DNA of 64,000 nt from an uncultured Clostridia bacterium (GTDB lineage Bacteria; Bacillota; Clostridia; Oscillospirales; CAG-272): NCBI GenBank assembly GCA_947588825.1, contig CANPZU010000007.1, forward strand, positions 1 through 64,000. The letters run 5' to 3'. The number at the start of each line of letters is the position of its first letter. Position 1 is the stretch's first letter. The notes beneath the pieces are model-generated. The model was given only the letters and a program-made list of their open reading frames with translations. It did not search any database and was not told where the DNA came from. Position numbers and translations under genes: made by a program. This document shows, piece after piece, positions 34,210 to 43,399 of the stretch.

Positions 34210-34802
34210 GAATCATTCGACCGCTTGGCAAGATTCTGCCGCGTACGAGCGAGGCGCTCAGATATATGGGCTGCTCAAATTACAAAGACGAGAATTTTCT
34301 TATTAAGCTCGATAATATATCAAAACTGCTTTCAGAAAATATATCGCCCGTGGGATGCTATCTTTATGCCGATGTAATACGAAAGGACGGCTTTATCGAC
34401 ATCGGTTTTGGAAAGACAAACTGTACCCTGCTTCACAGGGCGCTTGACGGGTGCGACAGGGCGGCTCTCTTCTGCGCTACTCTCGGACAAGGCGCCGACA
34501 GATTTTTGACAAGACAGGCAAGTATTTCGCCTCTTGATCAAATGATGTGCGATGCGCTTGCTTCCTCCGCGGTCGAGGTTTGGGCGGATGAGGTTCAGGA
34601 GCGTATAAAGGGCAATTTCATTATTAACACGAGAGTAAGTCCGGGGTATGGTGACTTTTTGATCGAGTACCAAAAGCAGATATTGGGCATTCTTGAAGCC
34701 GAGAAGATCGGAATTTCTCTTTTGACCTCTATGCAAATGACGCCTTCAAAAACCGTCAGCGCAGTATTTGGAATAAAAAAGACGGGCGGTAATGTACAAT
34801 GA
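34206..34802 (+). CDS. Stand-alone methionine synthase activation-domain protein
   Basis: A 198-residue protein resembling the C-terminal reactivation (AdoMet-binding) domain of MetH: ASSAVEVWADEVQERI and NTRVSPGYGDFLIEYQKQI (cf. RxSPGY) are the recognizable elements, with SMQMTPSKTVSAVFGI near the end. It starts at GTG, overlaps metF, and overlaps the metH start by four bases. The MetH that follows lacks this domain, so reductive reactivation of cobalamin is probably provided in trans. Confidence 0.85.
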   Translation: MRIIRPLGKILPRTSEALRYMGCSNYKDENFLIKLDNISKLLSENISPVGCYLYADVIRKDGFIDIGFGKTNCTLLHRALDGCDRAALFCATLGQGADRFLTRQASISPLDQMMCDALASSAVEVWADEVQERIKGNFIINTRVSPGYGDFLIEYQKQILGILEAEKIGISLLTSMQMTPSKTVSAVFGIKKTGGNVQ

Positions 34803-37219
34803 ATAAAAAAATAACCGAAAAAATCAGAGAGTCTCTTTTATATTTTGACGGCGGATTTGGCAGTATGCTCATTGAACACGGCCTGCTTCCGGGGGAAAAT
34901 TCCGCCGAGTGGAACATAACCCATCCCGACACTGTGCTTGATATTCACAAGATGTATATAAAGTCGGGGGCAAACGTGATAACTTCCAACACCTTCGGAG
35001 CCAATCCCCTTAAAATGCGTAACTATGCCGAATGTGTAAAATCGGGGCTTGAGCTTGCGAACACCGCCGCCGCGGAGTCCCTGAAAGAAAACGTGTATGT
35101 GGCCTTTGATATCGGACCCTGCGGCAGGCTTATAAAGCCGTTCGGAGATCTTGAATTTGAAGAGGCTGTGGGAGTTTTTGCCGATATAATAAAGGCGGCG
35201 AAGGGAAGCGCTTTTGATTTTATACTGTTTGAGACCTTTTCAGATTCGCTTGAAACCAAGGCGGCCGTCATTGCCGCAAAGGAGAACTGCAATCTTCCGA
35301 TTTTCGTTTCCAACACCTATGACGAAGGATCAAGGCTTTTGACGGGAACTACCCCCGAGGCTATGTGCGCGATGCTCGAAGGGCTTTCGGTGGATGCTAT
35401 AGGACTTAACTGTTCCGTTGGTCCCGCACAGATGCTCAAAACCGCCCGGCGGCTGCTTGAAGCTACGTCTCTTCCCGTTTTTGCATGTCCCAACGCAGGT
35501 TTTCCGCGCGAGAGCGACGGTAAAACCGTATACGACGTGGGAGAGGAAGAGTTTTCTGACGCAATGTGCGAGTTTGTAAAGCTTGGCGTGAACGCGGTTG
35601 GAGGATGCTGCGGCACCACACCCGCCTATATAGAAAAAGTCGTCGACAAGACCAAAAGCATTGTTCCCGGTCGGCGTGTAATTAAACCGAAAACTGTAAT
35701 ATCATCTTGGGCGGACGCTCTTTATATAGGTGAAAAGCCTTTGCTGATCGGCGAAAGGATAAATCCTACGGGAAAGCCGAAGCTCAAAGATGCGCTCAGA
35801 AGGAACGATTTTGAATATATTCTGAAAGAAGCACTGTCTCAGCAGGAGGCGGGAGCGCACATACTTGATGTCAATGTCGGGCTGCCCGAGATCGACGAGG
35901 GCTCTCTCATGCCCGAGACGGTTTGTAAAATACAGGCGATATCCGAGCTGCCTTTGCAGCTTGACACCGTTAACATAACTGCCCTTGCCGGTTCGCTCAG
36001 AATATACAACGGCAAGCCTCTTATCAATTCCGTCAATGGAAAAGAAAAGAGCATGGAGAGTGTTTTTCCCCTTGCCGCAAAGTACGGCGGAGCGATAATC
36101 GCTCTGACTATCGATGAAAACGGTATTCCGAACAGCGCTCGAGAAAGGGCTGACATCGCTCATAAAATCGTAAAAAAAGCGGCGGAATACGGTATAGACA
36201 AACACGATATAATAGTCGACCCGCTGGCCCTTGCCGTTTCTTCGGATGTAAACAGCGCGATGATCACGCTCGACTCAATTTCGCTTATAAAAAAGGAACT
36301 CGATGTTTGCGTATCTCTTGGCGTATCAAACATATCCTTTGGATTACCTCAAAGGGATTTCGTAAACGGGAGCTTTTTCGCACTTGCCCTTGAAAGAGGA
36401 CTGGATCTTGCCATTGTCAATCCGCTTTCATTTGAGATGCAAAAGATTTATCACACGTATCTTATGCTGAAGGGAATGGACGAGGGATGCAAAAATTACA
36501 TTGCATTTGCTTCAAGCGCACAATTTACAAATGTCAAAATTGATGCAGTATCAGATACCAAAAACTCCTTAACTGACTCGGCGGGGGCAACAAAGCTCGA
36601 GGGACTTAAAAAGGCGATAGTCGACGGTATAACAAAGAGCGCTGCCGAGAGTGCCGCAGACATGTGCAAAACACTCGCGCCGCTTGACATTATAAACAGC
36701 GAGATCATACCCGCTCTTACGTATGTGGGAAATGAGTTTGAGGACAAGCGGATGTTTCTTCCTCAGCTTCTTATGAGCGCCGACGCGGCAAAGGCGGCCT
36801 TTGAAGTTATAAAGGAAAGGATGCCTGCCGGGGAGTCCGAAAAGGGAAGAATAATACTTGCGACCGTTCGGGGAGATTTGCACGATATAGGGAAAAATAT
36901 CGTTAAAACCGTTCTGCAAAGCTACGGCTACCATGTTATCGATCTCGGCAAGGATGTAAAGCCCGAGACGGTTCTTGAGGCCGCGCTCAAACAGAACGTG
37001 AAGTTTGTGGGGCTCAGCGCTCTTATGACAACGACCGTTCCCGCCATGAGGGATACAATCGCACTTCTTAAAGAGAATATTCCTGATATTTTCGTTGTCG
37101 TCGGCGGAGCGGTGCTGAATCCCGAATGCGCAAAAATGATAGGCGCCGACGCTTATTCTAAGGACGCAATGGCCTCGGTCAGGATAGCGGATAAGTTTTT
37201 CGGCGTGCAAAAAAATTGA
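34799..37219 (+). CDS. metH: Cobalamin-dependent methionine synthase lacking activation domain
   Basis: An 806-residue protein. The N-terminal homocysteine-binding barrel (1-290) has zinc ligands in GLNCSV and GGCCGTTP. The pterin-binding domain (about 315-560) contains LLIGERINPTGK and ILDVNVGLPEID. A cap domain and the B12-binding domain (about 680-806) with the lower-ligand motif DLHDIGKNIV follow. It is roughly 400 residues shorter than E. coli MetH, matching loss of the activation domain, which is encoded just upstream. Confidence 0.95.
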   Translation: MNKKITEKIRESLLYFDGGFGSMLIEHGLLPGENSAEWNITHPDTVLDIHKMYIKSGANVITSNTFGANPLKMRNYAECVKSGLELANTAAAESLKENVYVAFDIGPCGRLIKPFGDLEFEEAVGVFADIIKAAKGSAFDFILFETFSDSLETKAAVIAAKENCNLPIFVSNTYDEGSRLLTGTTPEAMCAMLEGLSVDAIGLNCSVGPAQMLKTARRLLEATSLPVFACPNAGFPRESDGKTVYDVGEEEFSDAMCEFVKLGVNAVGGCCGTTPAYIEKVVDKTKSIVPGRRVIKPKTVISSWADALYIGEKPLLIGERINPTGKPKLKDALRRNDFEYILKEALSQQEAGAHILDVNVGLPEIDEGSLMPETVCKIQAISELPLQLDTVNITALAGSLRIYNGKPLINSVNGKEKSMESVFPLAAKYGGAIIALTIDENGIPNSARERADIAHKIVKKAAEYGIDKHDIIVDPLALAVSSDVNSAMITLDSISLIKKELDVCVSLGVSNISFGLPQRDFVNGSFFALALERGLDLAIVNPLSFEMQKIYHTYLMLKGMDEGCKNYIAFASSAQFTNVKIDAVSDTKNSLTDSAGATKLEGLKKAIVDGITKSAAESAADMCKTLAPLDIINSEIIPALTYVGNEFEDKRMFLPQLLMSADAAKAAFEVIKERMPAGESEKGRIILATVRGDLHDIGKNIVKTVLQSYGYHVIDLGKDVKPETVLEAALKQNVKFVGLSALMTTTVPAMRDTIALLKENIPDIFVVVGGAVLNPECAKMIGADAYSKDAMASVRIADKFFGVQKN

Positions 37220-37228
37220 AAAAGGAAG

Positions 37229-37272
37229 CCGGGTTTTTTGCAAATTTAAAATTTGCAAAAAACCCGGTGTTT
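37229..37272 (+). terminator. Terminator after metH, possibly bidirectional
   Basis: CCGGGTTTTTTGCAAAT (37229-37245) and ATTTGCAAAAAACCCGG (37251-37267) form a perfect 17-bp stem with a 5-base loop. T-rich sequence follows on +, and the convergent DUF378 gene ends just beyond. Confidence 0.75.
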
Positions 37273-37491
37273 TTATTCATAATCGTCGGAACCGAGAACT
37301 GCGTTGTGTTCGCGGAAGAGAAGTGATATGCACCAAATTGCAAACAGGCCGACAACAGTATAAATGATTCTGCTTATAATTGCCGTCTGCCCGCCGCAGA
37401 TCCACGCTACTATATCAAACTTGAAAAGCCCTATGCTTCCCCAGTTCAGACCGCCGATTATCAAAAAAACGAGTGCAAGTCTGTCAAACAT
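37273..37491 (-). CDS. DUF378 small membrane protein
   Basis: A 72-residue protein with two hydrophobic helices. LVFLIIGGLNWGSIGLFKFDIV is the DUF378 (YuzA-like) signature; the function is unknown. A perfect 10-bp inverted repeat (37502-37523) lies 10 bases upstream of its start and contains the only ribosome-binding-like AAAGG. Confidence 0.88.
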   Translation of the reverse strand: MFDRLALVFLIIGGLNWGSIGLFKFDIVAWICGGQTAIISRIIYTVVGLFAIWCISLLFREHNAVLGSDDYE

Positions 37492-37501
37492 AATAACATA
37501 C

Positions 37502-37523
37502 GCCTTTGTATTTATACAAAGGC
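37502..37523. repeat. Perfect inverted repeat before the DUF378 gene
   Basis: GCCTTTGTAT and ATACAAAGGC are separated by two bases. On the minus strand the hairpin would hold the AAAGG closest to the start codon, so it may be a translational operator or a binding site for a dimeric regulator. Confidence 0.5.
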
Positions 37524-37685
37524 TCCCTTTCTTTCATAGTAAACCTTGAATATTCAAAGGTAAATACACTGTGAAAAAGTTCACTGTCTAAATCCTTGGG
37601 GATCCGCATTTGTTCGCATCCGAAAGAATTTACGGTATTATGTTTTGTCAAAGGGCTCGTTTTTATTCTTTATTGTGTTGTAAAT

Positions 37686-38726
37686 TTATTCATTTGAGGA
37701 ATTTTGACCGTTTTCACCTTCCTCGGCCGTCGAATCGTCCGGCACTATAACAAGGCTGCCGTAGCTGACATCTGCGTTGCCTTCCTCTATCTCGATCGTT
37801 ATGGAACCGGGATATTTCGTGTCCTTATCCGAGCTGAACGAGGAACCGCTGTTTACGCCGTCAATAATAATGCTTCCTGCCTTCGTTTCAAGCTGCCTTG
37901 CAAAGTTTGTCATGTCATAATCCGTGGAGAGCTTGAGGTCTCCTTTTTTAATTTTTGCGTTAAATGTGGTGAAATTGGCTTTGGTCAGCGTTATCGTCGG
38001 CTCTTTCACGTCGATTTTGATCGACTTTGAAGTAAGTCCGTTTACGTCTATCGTGCCCGAGCCAAGCTCTGATGTGAAGCTGTTGGCATTGATGTTAAGC
38101 AGCGAGTATTCGGTGTTCTTGCCGTCCAGGGAGAGTATGGCGGAGGTCACGTTTGAAAGCTCGATATTTGATTTTGATGCGTCGATTTTTATGTCTCCGT
38201 TACCGGAAATGTCGTGCATGCTCAGTGTGCAGTTGCTCAAAGAAAGATTTATTTGTTTTAACTCTTCCGTATTCTTCATGTGGATTACCAAAGAGCGCCG
38301 CATATCCTCGGTTGAAAGTTTTCTTGACATGTACGCAGAATAAAGGGTCTGCCAAACTCCGGAGAATTTTACGCCCGAACCGTCAAAGCTCAGATAGTCT
38401 GTTATCGATATGTCGTCCGAAACGGTCAGAGCTTTGCTGCTTGTGGTGCATAGGTATGCGTTGGGCTTAAAGTTCGTAAGCTCGACAAACGACTCCTCGG
38501 CGCCTTCTTCAATGATAATATCGCAATCCGAAAGAGTGAGTGTAATTCTCATAAGTTCTTCCTCGTCAAGAGGCATAGAGGTTGTATTTTGACCGTCCTC
38601 ACTCCATGAGTAGCCGTCGATCAGCACGTCGTCTCCCGCAATGTTTCTCGCATAGCTCATGGCAAATATGCCGCCGAACACGAGTATTATGGATATGAAA
38701 AGAAAAACTATTGAGGTAAACTTCAC
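37686..38726 (-). CDS. Membrane-anchored DUF4097-like beta-repeat protein
   Basis: A 346-residue protein with one N-terminal membrane helix (residues 5-25) and a long beta-rich extracytoplasmic part. Repeated strands such as INLSLSNCTLSMHDISGNGDIKIDAS resemble the DUF4097 / putative adhesin beta-helix repeats. The C-terminus is acidic and Ser-rich. It overlaps the upstream gene by four bases. In other Bacillota such proteins pair with a DUF1700-type membrane protein, as here; the function is unknown. Confidence 0.7.
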   Translation of the reverse strand: MKFTSIVFLFISIILVFGGIFAMSYARNIAGDDVLIDGYSWSEDGQNTTSMPLDEEELMRITLTLSDCDIIIEEGAEESFVELTNFKPNAYLCTTSSKALTVSDDISITDYLSFDGSGVKFSGVWQTLYSAYMSRKLSTEDMRRSLVIHMKNTEELKQINLSLSNCTLSMHDISGNGDIKIDASKSNIELSNVTSAILSLDGKNTEYSLLNINANSFTSELGSGTIDVNGLTSKSIKIDVKEPTITLTKANFTTFNAKIKKGDLKLSTDYDMTNFARQLETKAGSIIIDGVNSGSSFSSDKDTKYPGSITIEIEEGNADVSYGSLVIVPDDSTAEEGENGQNSSNE

Positions 38727-39553
38727 AGATTTTCACATCCTTTCTTGGCTTTTATGAATATCTCTTTTGTCTTTCTGTATGAAAAGTTAATAAAGGTGAG
38801 AAGCTTTGCGTAAATAAAAGGAACAAGTTTCAGGGCAATGTTGTAAAGAATGACGCTGACAAATATCGTGATACCCGCCGCAAGAAGTCCAAGACCTATC
38901 TCGTGTATACCTATATACCGCGGATTTGAAAGCACCTGAGTGGCTCCGTAAAGCAGGGAGGCGACCGAAATAAGCGAGCCGATTCCGACGACTGCTATTA
39001 TAACGCCGACCATAAGTACGATCACTGCGGCAAGGGCGAGAAACACCGCAAGAAATGCGATAAAGCTTACTCCGAACGCCAAAACGCCAACGGGAGCGAT
39101 AAGCAAAAGAAGGGCCGCAAAAAGCATAGTCGGGTGTTCGTTTTCAGATGCTATTCCTTTGCCGAAGGTAAGGCCGAGCGATCGGGAGGCGTGCTTTTTT
39201 TGATCGAATTTTTTGTCGTATACAACTACCACGTCGGAGGGAGCACTTTTTTTGTGCGGTACGCTTGACGCGCTTTCTCCTGTCTGCTGCGGCATGTTCA
39301 TTGTTTTGGTTTTGTCGCCGAGCGAGCCCTCAAGCGAGGCGTCCTTTTTTGCATCTTCCGATGAAAATTTTTCGGCGATCTTGGTGCTTATTAACTCAAC
39401 ATTGGACTCCGAGGCGTATCTGCTTGCTGTTTCCGCCGGCAAATCATTTATCTTTGCCAGCAGCTTTTCGCATTGTTTGTCAATAAAGTCGGACGGAAGA
39501 CCTCGTTCTGTCAACCGTGTCTTCACGGCGCCGACAAATTCTTCGTTTGTCAT
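38723..39553 (-). CDS. DUF1700-like (HAAS domain) membrane protein
   Basis: A 276-residue protein. Residues 1-45 (MTNEEFVGAVKTRLTERGLP) form a small helical head like the HAAS/DUF1700 domain. A polar, Ser/Lys-rich linker follows, then about four membrane helices (residues 145-250). GGAGAG precedes ATG 39553, so I prefer it over the upstream ATG at 39577. It forms an operon with the DUF4097-like gene. The usual PadR regulator partner is not adjacent. Confidence 0.65.
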   Translation of the reverse strand: MTNEEFVGAVKTRLTERGLPSDFIDKQCEKLLAKINDLPAETASRYASESNVELISTKIAEKFSSEDAKKDASLEGSLGDKTKTMNMPQQTGESASSVPHKKSAPSDVVVVYDKKFDQKKHASRSLGLTFGKGIASENEHPTMLFAALLLLIAPVGVLAFGVSFIAFLAVFLALAAVIVLMVGVIIAVVGIGSLISVASLLYGATQVLSNPRYIGIHEIGLGLLAAGITIFVSVILYNIALKLVPFIYAKLLTFINFSYRKTKEIFIKAKKGCENL

Positions 39554-39760
39554 ATTACTCTCCGTTTCCGCCGCCATATGGCGGCAATATTTAAAATTGA
39601 TCGGTATCTTGCATAACTTTATAAAATGATGTTGAAATAAGAGAAAAACAAATGTATAATATATTAGTTCGGTGCGCCTGCGCCGTATTTTGCATATCTT
39701 AATAAGATGTGATCGCGCATCCGCCTTATAATGATACCATAAAAAAAGGAAATAATCAAT

Positions 39761-40399
39761 ATGAGAATGAGAAAAAAGAAAAACAGGGAAAAAAGGCTTG
39801 AAACATGCTCCGATTTTCTTATAACCTCTCCCGACAGGGAAACTTATTCGAAAATGCTTCCCGCGGAGCTCGAGATCGGATGCGGAAAGGGAAGGTTTAT
39901 ATGCGAGCTTGCAAAGCGGTATCCGAATAAAAATTATATCGCTGTCGAGGTTATGACAGACGCGCTGATCAGCGCGCTGGAGCTTGCCTCAAAAGATAAT
40001 ATCCCCAACCTTAAATTCATAAATGTAAACGCGTCGGAGCTTGGAACATATTTTAAAAAGGGTGAAATATCTGTAATATACCTTAATTTCTCCGATCCGT
40101 GGCATAAGGCGCGGCATTATAAGAGAAGGCTGACATACAGTAAGTTTTTGAATATATACCGTGAAATACTTGCTCCAAACGGCAAAATATGTTTTAAAAC
40201 CGACAACAGACCTCTTTTTGATTTTACGATAGAGCAGCTTAAGGAAAACGGCTTCAGAGTGGAGGATCTGACATATGATCTGCATAACAGCCCTTTTGCC
40301 AAGGACAATATAATGACCGAGTATGAAAACAAAGCGTGTGAAAACGGACTTACTATAAACAGCCTTACGGCATACTTAAACGAACTTAAATGCGAATAA
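39761..40399 (+). CDS. trmB: tRNA (guanine-N7-)-methyltransferase
   Basis: A 212-residue TrmB that methylates G46 in the tRNA variable loop. LEIGCGKGRFICELAKRYP is the SAM-binding motif; YLNFSDPWHKARHYKRRLT is the diagnostic (N/S)DPWPKxxHxKRR-type catalytic stretch, with HKAR in place of PKKR. FKTDNRPLFDF follows. AAAGGA precedes the start. It stands alone between divergent and convergent neighbours. Confidence 0.95.
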   Translation: MRMRKKKNREKRLETCSDFLITSPDRETYSKMLPAELEIGCGKGRFICELAKRYPNKNYIAVEVMTDALISALELASKDNIPNLKFINVNASELGTYFKKGEISVIYLNFSDPWHKARHYKRRLTYSKFLNIYREILAPNGKICFKTDNRPLFDFTIEQLKENGFRVEDLTYDLHNSPFAKDNIMTEYENKACENGLTINSLTAYLNELKCE

Positions 40400-40415
40400 A
40401 AATTCAGAATCTGTA

Positions 40416-40850
40416 TTACTTGCCCTTGAACATGCTCGTATAGCTCTTTTCCTCTTTGCTTTTTTTATCGATAATCGATTTTATAACAAGAACAGGTATT
40501 GCCACTATTATATAAACGAAGGTAAATACAAGAATAAGCACCAAAGAATTTGCATCCATTTCGTAAGAACCGAACGATATAATGATAATAATAGAAAACA
40601 AAGTAGCAAAAAAATTAAGGGGAAGCTTAAAACACAGACGCAGCTTCGGCAAATAAAATATAAGCGTCGCGCCGCAGACAAAAAGAGACAAAAACAGCAG
40701 CATGACGGATGAAGAAAGGGTCAGGGCGGGCTTTTGAGTGTCTTTTGTGATCACGGTCAGAAAAAACAGCGTAACGGTTGAGAGAAGTGTGTAAACGGCA
40801 AAGGTCGGCAGGAGCAGTTTTTGCCATAAAAACTTGAGTACTTTCATCAT
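40416..40850 (-). CDS. Small four-helix membrane protein, unrecognised
   Basis: A 144-residue protein with four hydrophobic segments and a lysine-rich C-terminal tail (IIDKKSKEEKSYTSMFKGK). The layout resembles DUF3021-type proteins, but no diagnostic motif is visible. It is convergent with trmB. Confidence 0.55.
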   Translation of the reverse strand: MMKVLKFLWQKLLLPTFAVYTLLSTVTLFFLTVITKDTQKPALTLSSSVMLLFLSLFVCGATLIFYLPKLRLCFKLPLNFFATLFSIIIIISFGSYEMDANSLVLILVFTFVYIIVAIPVLVIKSIIDKKSKEEKSYTSMFKGK

Positions 40851-41102
40851 ATCGATTCCTTTTGCTTTGAGCTGAGCTGTTCTTGCATGTGTAGCAGTAC
40901 CGCGCGGCGCTCATTAATCATTAATTTTAAACATTATTATTATATCATACTCTGTCAAAATTTCAAGTGAATGAGTGAAATTAAACATATTGTTAATATT
41001 TATTGTCTGCTTTGCGGTACGGATCGGTAGACTTGATTTTGCTTTTTGTTTCACATGTGACAAACAATCTTTTTTTGAGAGTAAAAAAAATCATAAAAAG
41101 TA

Positions 41103-41131
41103 TTGACAAACCTCAAATGCGGTGTTATAAT
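41103..41131 (+). promoter_or_regulatory. Promoter of tRNA-Lys
   Basis: TTGACA (41103-41108) and TATAAT (41126-41131) are perfect consensus boxes with a 17-base spacer, 21 bases before the tRNA. The gene-free stretch 40851-41102 holds nothing else I can support. Confidence 0.85.
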
Positions 41132-41152
41132 TATTTGCGTCGCATGATTCAA

Positions 41153-41228
41153 GCACCCTTAGCTCAGTTGGTAGAGCAACTGACTCTTAATCAGTGGGTC
41201 CGGGGTTCGAGTCCCCGAGGGTGCACCA
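41153..41228 (+). tRNA. tRNA-Lys (anticodon CTT)
   Basis: A 76-base tRNA starting GCACCCTTAGCTCAGTTGG. The anticodon stem ACTGA/TCAGT encloses CTCTTAA (anticodon CTT), the T-arm is CGGGGTTCGAGTCCCCG, and the 3' end GGGTGCACCA has encoded CCA. Confidence 0.97.
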
Positions 41229-41230
41229 TT

Positions 41231-41260
41231 AAAAAAGCCTGCCGTACAGCAGGCTTTTTT
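41231..41260 (+). terminator. Terminator of tRNA-Lys
   Basis: AAAAAAGCCTGC and GCAGGCTTTTTT form a 12-bp stem with a 6-base loop, directly after the tRNA. Confidence 0.9.
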
Positions 41261-41437
41261 GGCACTTGTTTGCTCTTCAATGCAGTAAAATCGCTTGATT
41301 GTACAGTCGTATGACACCTAAGTTAGGCCCGCGGCATTTTTCGTGAGCCCTTCTTAAAAATGCGCGCGCAGCACTTTACGCAATTTTTGTATCTTCACTT
41401 TTGACTTTTTGTATATTTTTGAAAGGAAAATAAAAAT

Positions 41438-42490
41438 ATGAAAATGAAAATGTCTTTTCGCTGGTACGGCGAGGACGACCCCGTCACCCTTGAATATATT
41501 TCTCAGATACCGGGTATGCGCTCAATCGTTTCCGCCGTTTACGACGTGAAGCCGGGCGAAGTGTGGAGCGAGGGCTCTCTTGCAAAAATCAAGAGAAACT
41601 GCGAGGCCCACGGACTGGTGTTTGACGTGGTCGAATCCATTCCCGTGCATGAAGATATAAAGCTTGGAAGAGAGAATGCGGACAAGCTTATTGATGTTTA
41701 CTGCGAAAATATCAGGCGCTGTGCGAAGTATGGGGTAAAATGTATTACCTACAATTTTATGCCCGTCTTTGATTGGACGCGAACTCAGCTTGACAAAAGG
41801 GCCAATGACGGTTCCACAAGTCTTGTTATGTACATGGATCAGCTTAAAGGGCTTGATCCTCTTACCGATGATATTCACCTTCCCGGATGGGATTCAAGCT
41901 ATACTCAGCTTGAAGTCAGAGGACTTATAAACGCTTATTCCGCTCTCGGTGAGGAAGGCCTTTGGAAAAACCTCGAGACCTTTCTAAAAAAGGTGATACC
42001 CGTCGCGCAACAATGCGGCGTTAAAATGGCGATACATCCGGACGATCCTCCGTATCCGATTTTCAATCTTCCGCGAATCATAACCTGTGAAAAGAATCTC
42101 GACCGAATGCTGTCCATAGTCGACAGCCCTGCAAACTCTTTGTGCCTGTGCACGGGCAGTCTTGGCTGCGCCAAGAGCAACGATGTGGTTTCAATGGTAA
42201 AAAAGTATTCGGCGGTGGGGCGCATCGCGTTTATGCATATAAGAAACGTCAAGCTTATGGAAGACGGATCCTTTGAAGAGCGGGCGCATCTTTCTTCCTG
42301 CGGTTCGCTTGATATCGGCGAGATAGTAAGGGTCCTTGCTAAAAACGGTTATGACGGTTATGTCAGACCCGACCACGGAAGAATGATTTGGGGAGAGAGC
42401 GGAAAGCCCGGATACGGGCTGTATGACAGGGCTCTCGGTGCGACATATTTAAACGGCCTCTTTGAAGCTTACGAAAAAATCTACGGATAA
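41438..42490 (+). CDS. uxuA: Mannonate dehydratase
   Basis: A 350-residue UxuA that dehydrates D-mannonate to 2-keto-3-deoxygluconate. [19 protein letters not shown] is the family start, and [37 protein letters not shown] and FMHIRNVK carry metal and substrate ligands. [13 protein letters not shown] is near the C-terminus. AAAGGA precedes the ATG. It is the first gene of a four-gene hexuronate-to-pyruvate/glyceraldehyde-3-phosphate pathway; uxaC is not in the window. Confidence 0.96.
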   Translation: MKMKMSFRWYGEDDPVTLEYISQIPGMRSIVSAVYDVKPGEVWSEGSLAKIKRNCEAHGLVFDVVESIPVHEDIKLGRENADKLIDVYCENIRRCAKYGVKCITYNFMPVFDWTRTQLDKRANDGSTSLVMYMDQLKGLDPLTDDIHLPGWDSSYTQLEVRGLINAYSALGEEGLWKNLETFLKKVIPVAQQCGVKMAIHPDDPPYPIFNLPRIITCEKNLDRMLSIVDSPANSLCLCTGSLGCAKSNDVVSMVKKYSAVGRIAFMHIRNVKLMEDGSFEERAHLSSCGSLDIGEIVRVLAKNGYDGYVRPDHGRMIWGESGKPGYGLYDRALGATYLNGLFEAYEKIYG

Positions 42491-42519
42491 TTTTTTAGAA
42501 AGAAAGGAAGATATATTTT

Positions 42520-43371
42520 ATGGAAAAAAACGTACTTGACACCGATCTTTTCGGTAAGGTTGCCGTTATTACGGGAGCTGCCGGCGTGCTTTGCAGCTAT
42601 TTTTCAAAGGTGCTCGCGCGCGCGGGCGCAAAAGTTGCGCTGCTTGATCTCAATGAAGAAGCTGCGAAGAAATTTGCAGAAGAGATAGTTAAAGAAGGAG
42701 GATGCGCCAAAGCGTACAAGTGCAATGTTCTTGACAAGGAAATTTGCGATGCAGTCGCTCAAAAGGTGCATGATGAACTCGGCCCATGTGATATTCTAAT
42801 AAACGGAGCTGGCGGAAACAATCCAAGAGCCACCACCGACAAGGAGTATTTTGAGGTGGGGGACATAGATTCGCAGACAAAGAGCTTTTTTGATCTTGAC
42901 AACGATGGGATAAAATTCGTGTTTGACCTCAATTTTCTCGGTACTCTCATACCCACTCAGGTGTTTGCAAAGCAGATGATAGGGCGCGAGGGATGCTCCA
43001 TTCTTAATATTTCATCCATGAACGCCTACACGCCCCTTACCAAAATCCCCGCGTATTCCGGCGCGAAAGCGGCTATATCAAACTTTACGATGTGGCTTGC
43101 GGTGCATTTTTGCAAAGTCGGCATCAGAGTCAACGCCATAGCCCCCGGCTTCTTTTCTACCTCACAGAACGCAAAACTTTTGTGGAATGAAGACGGCACT
43201 CCAACAAAGCGTACTGAAAAAATAATCGCCGCGACACCCATGGGAAGATTCGGCGAAACCGAAGAGCTTGCGGGCGGTCTGCTCTTTCTGATAAACAATA
43301 AGGCCGCCGGATTCATAACAGGCGTAGTGCTCCCCATCGACGGCGGATTTTCCGCATATTCGGGAGTATGA
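42520..43371 (+). CDS. SDR oxidoreductase, probable fructuronate reductase (mannonate-forming)
   Basis: A 283-residue short-chain dehydrogenase. The cofactor motif ITGAAGVLCSYFSKVLARAG, NGAGGN, ISSMNAY and catalytic YSGAK are present, and LPIDGGFSAYSGV ends it. Its place between uxuA and the KDPG genes indicates the D-fructuronate/D-mannonate step, done in many Clostridia by this SDR rather than the classic UxuB. AAAGGAAG precedes the ATG. Confidence 0.85.
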   Translation: MEKNVLDTDLFGKVAVITGAAGVLCSYFSKVLARAGAKVALLDLNEEAAKKFAEEIVKEGGCAKAYKCNVLDKEICDAVAQKVHDELGPCDILINGAGGNNPRATTDKEYFEVGDIDSQTKSFFDLDNDGIKFVFDLNFLGTLIPTQVFAKQMIGREGCSILNISSMNAYTPLTKIPAYSGAKAAISNFTMWLAVHFCKVGIRVNAIAPGFFSTSQNAKLLWNEDGTPTKRTEKIIAATPMGRFGETEELAGGLLFLINNKAAGFITGVVLPIDGGFSAYSGV

Positions 43372-43399
43372 TACAGTAAAAAGGCAGGTGTTATCAATA

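Noticed and set aside
34332..34736. Antisense frames inside real genes (for example here and at 57018-57353, 58117-58767)
   Set aside because: They are shadows of strongly supported genes on the other strand, without ribosome binding sites or recognizable domains.
41003..41314. A 103-residue open frame across the tRNA-Lys gene
   Set aside because: It is produced by reading through the tRNA and its terminator; the tRNA, promoter and terminator fully explain the DNA.
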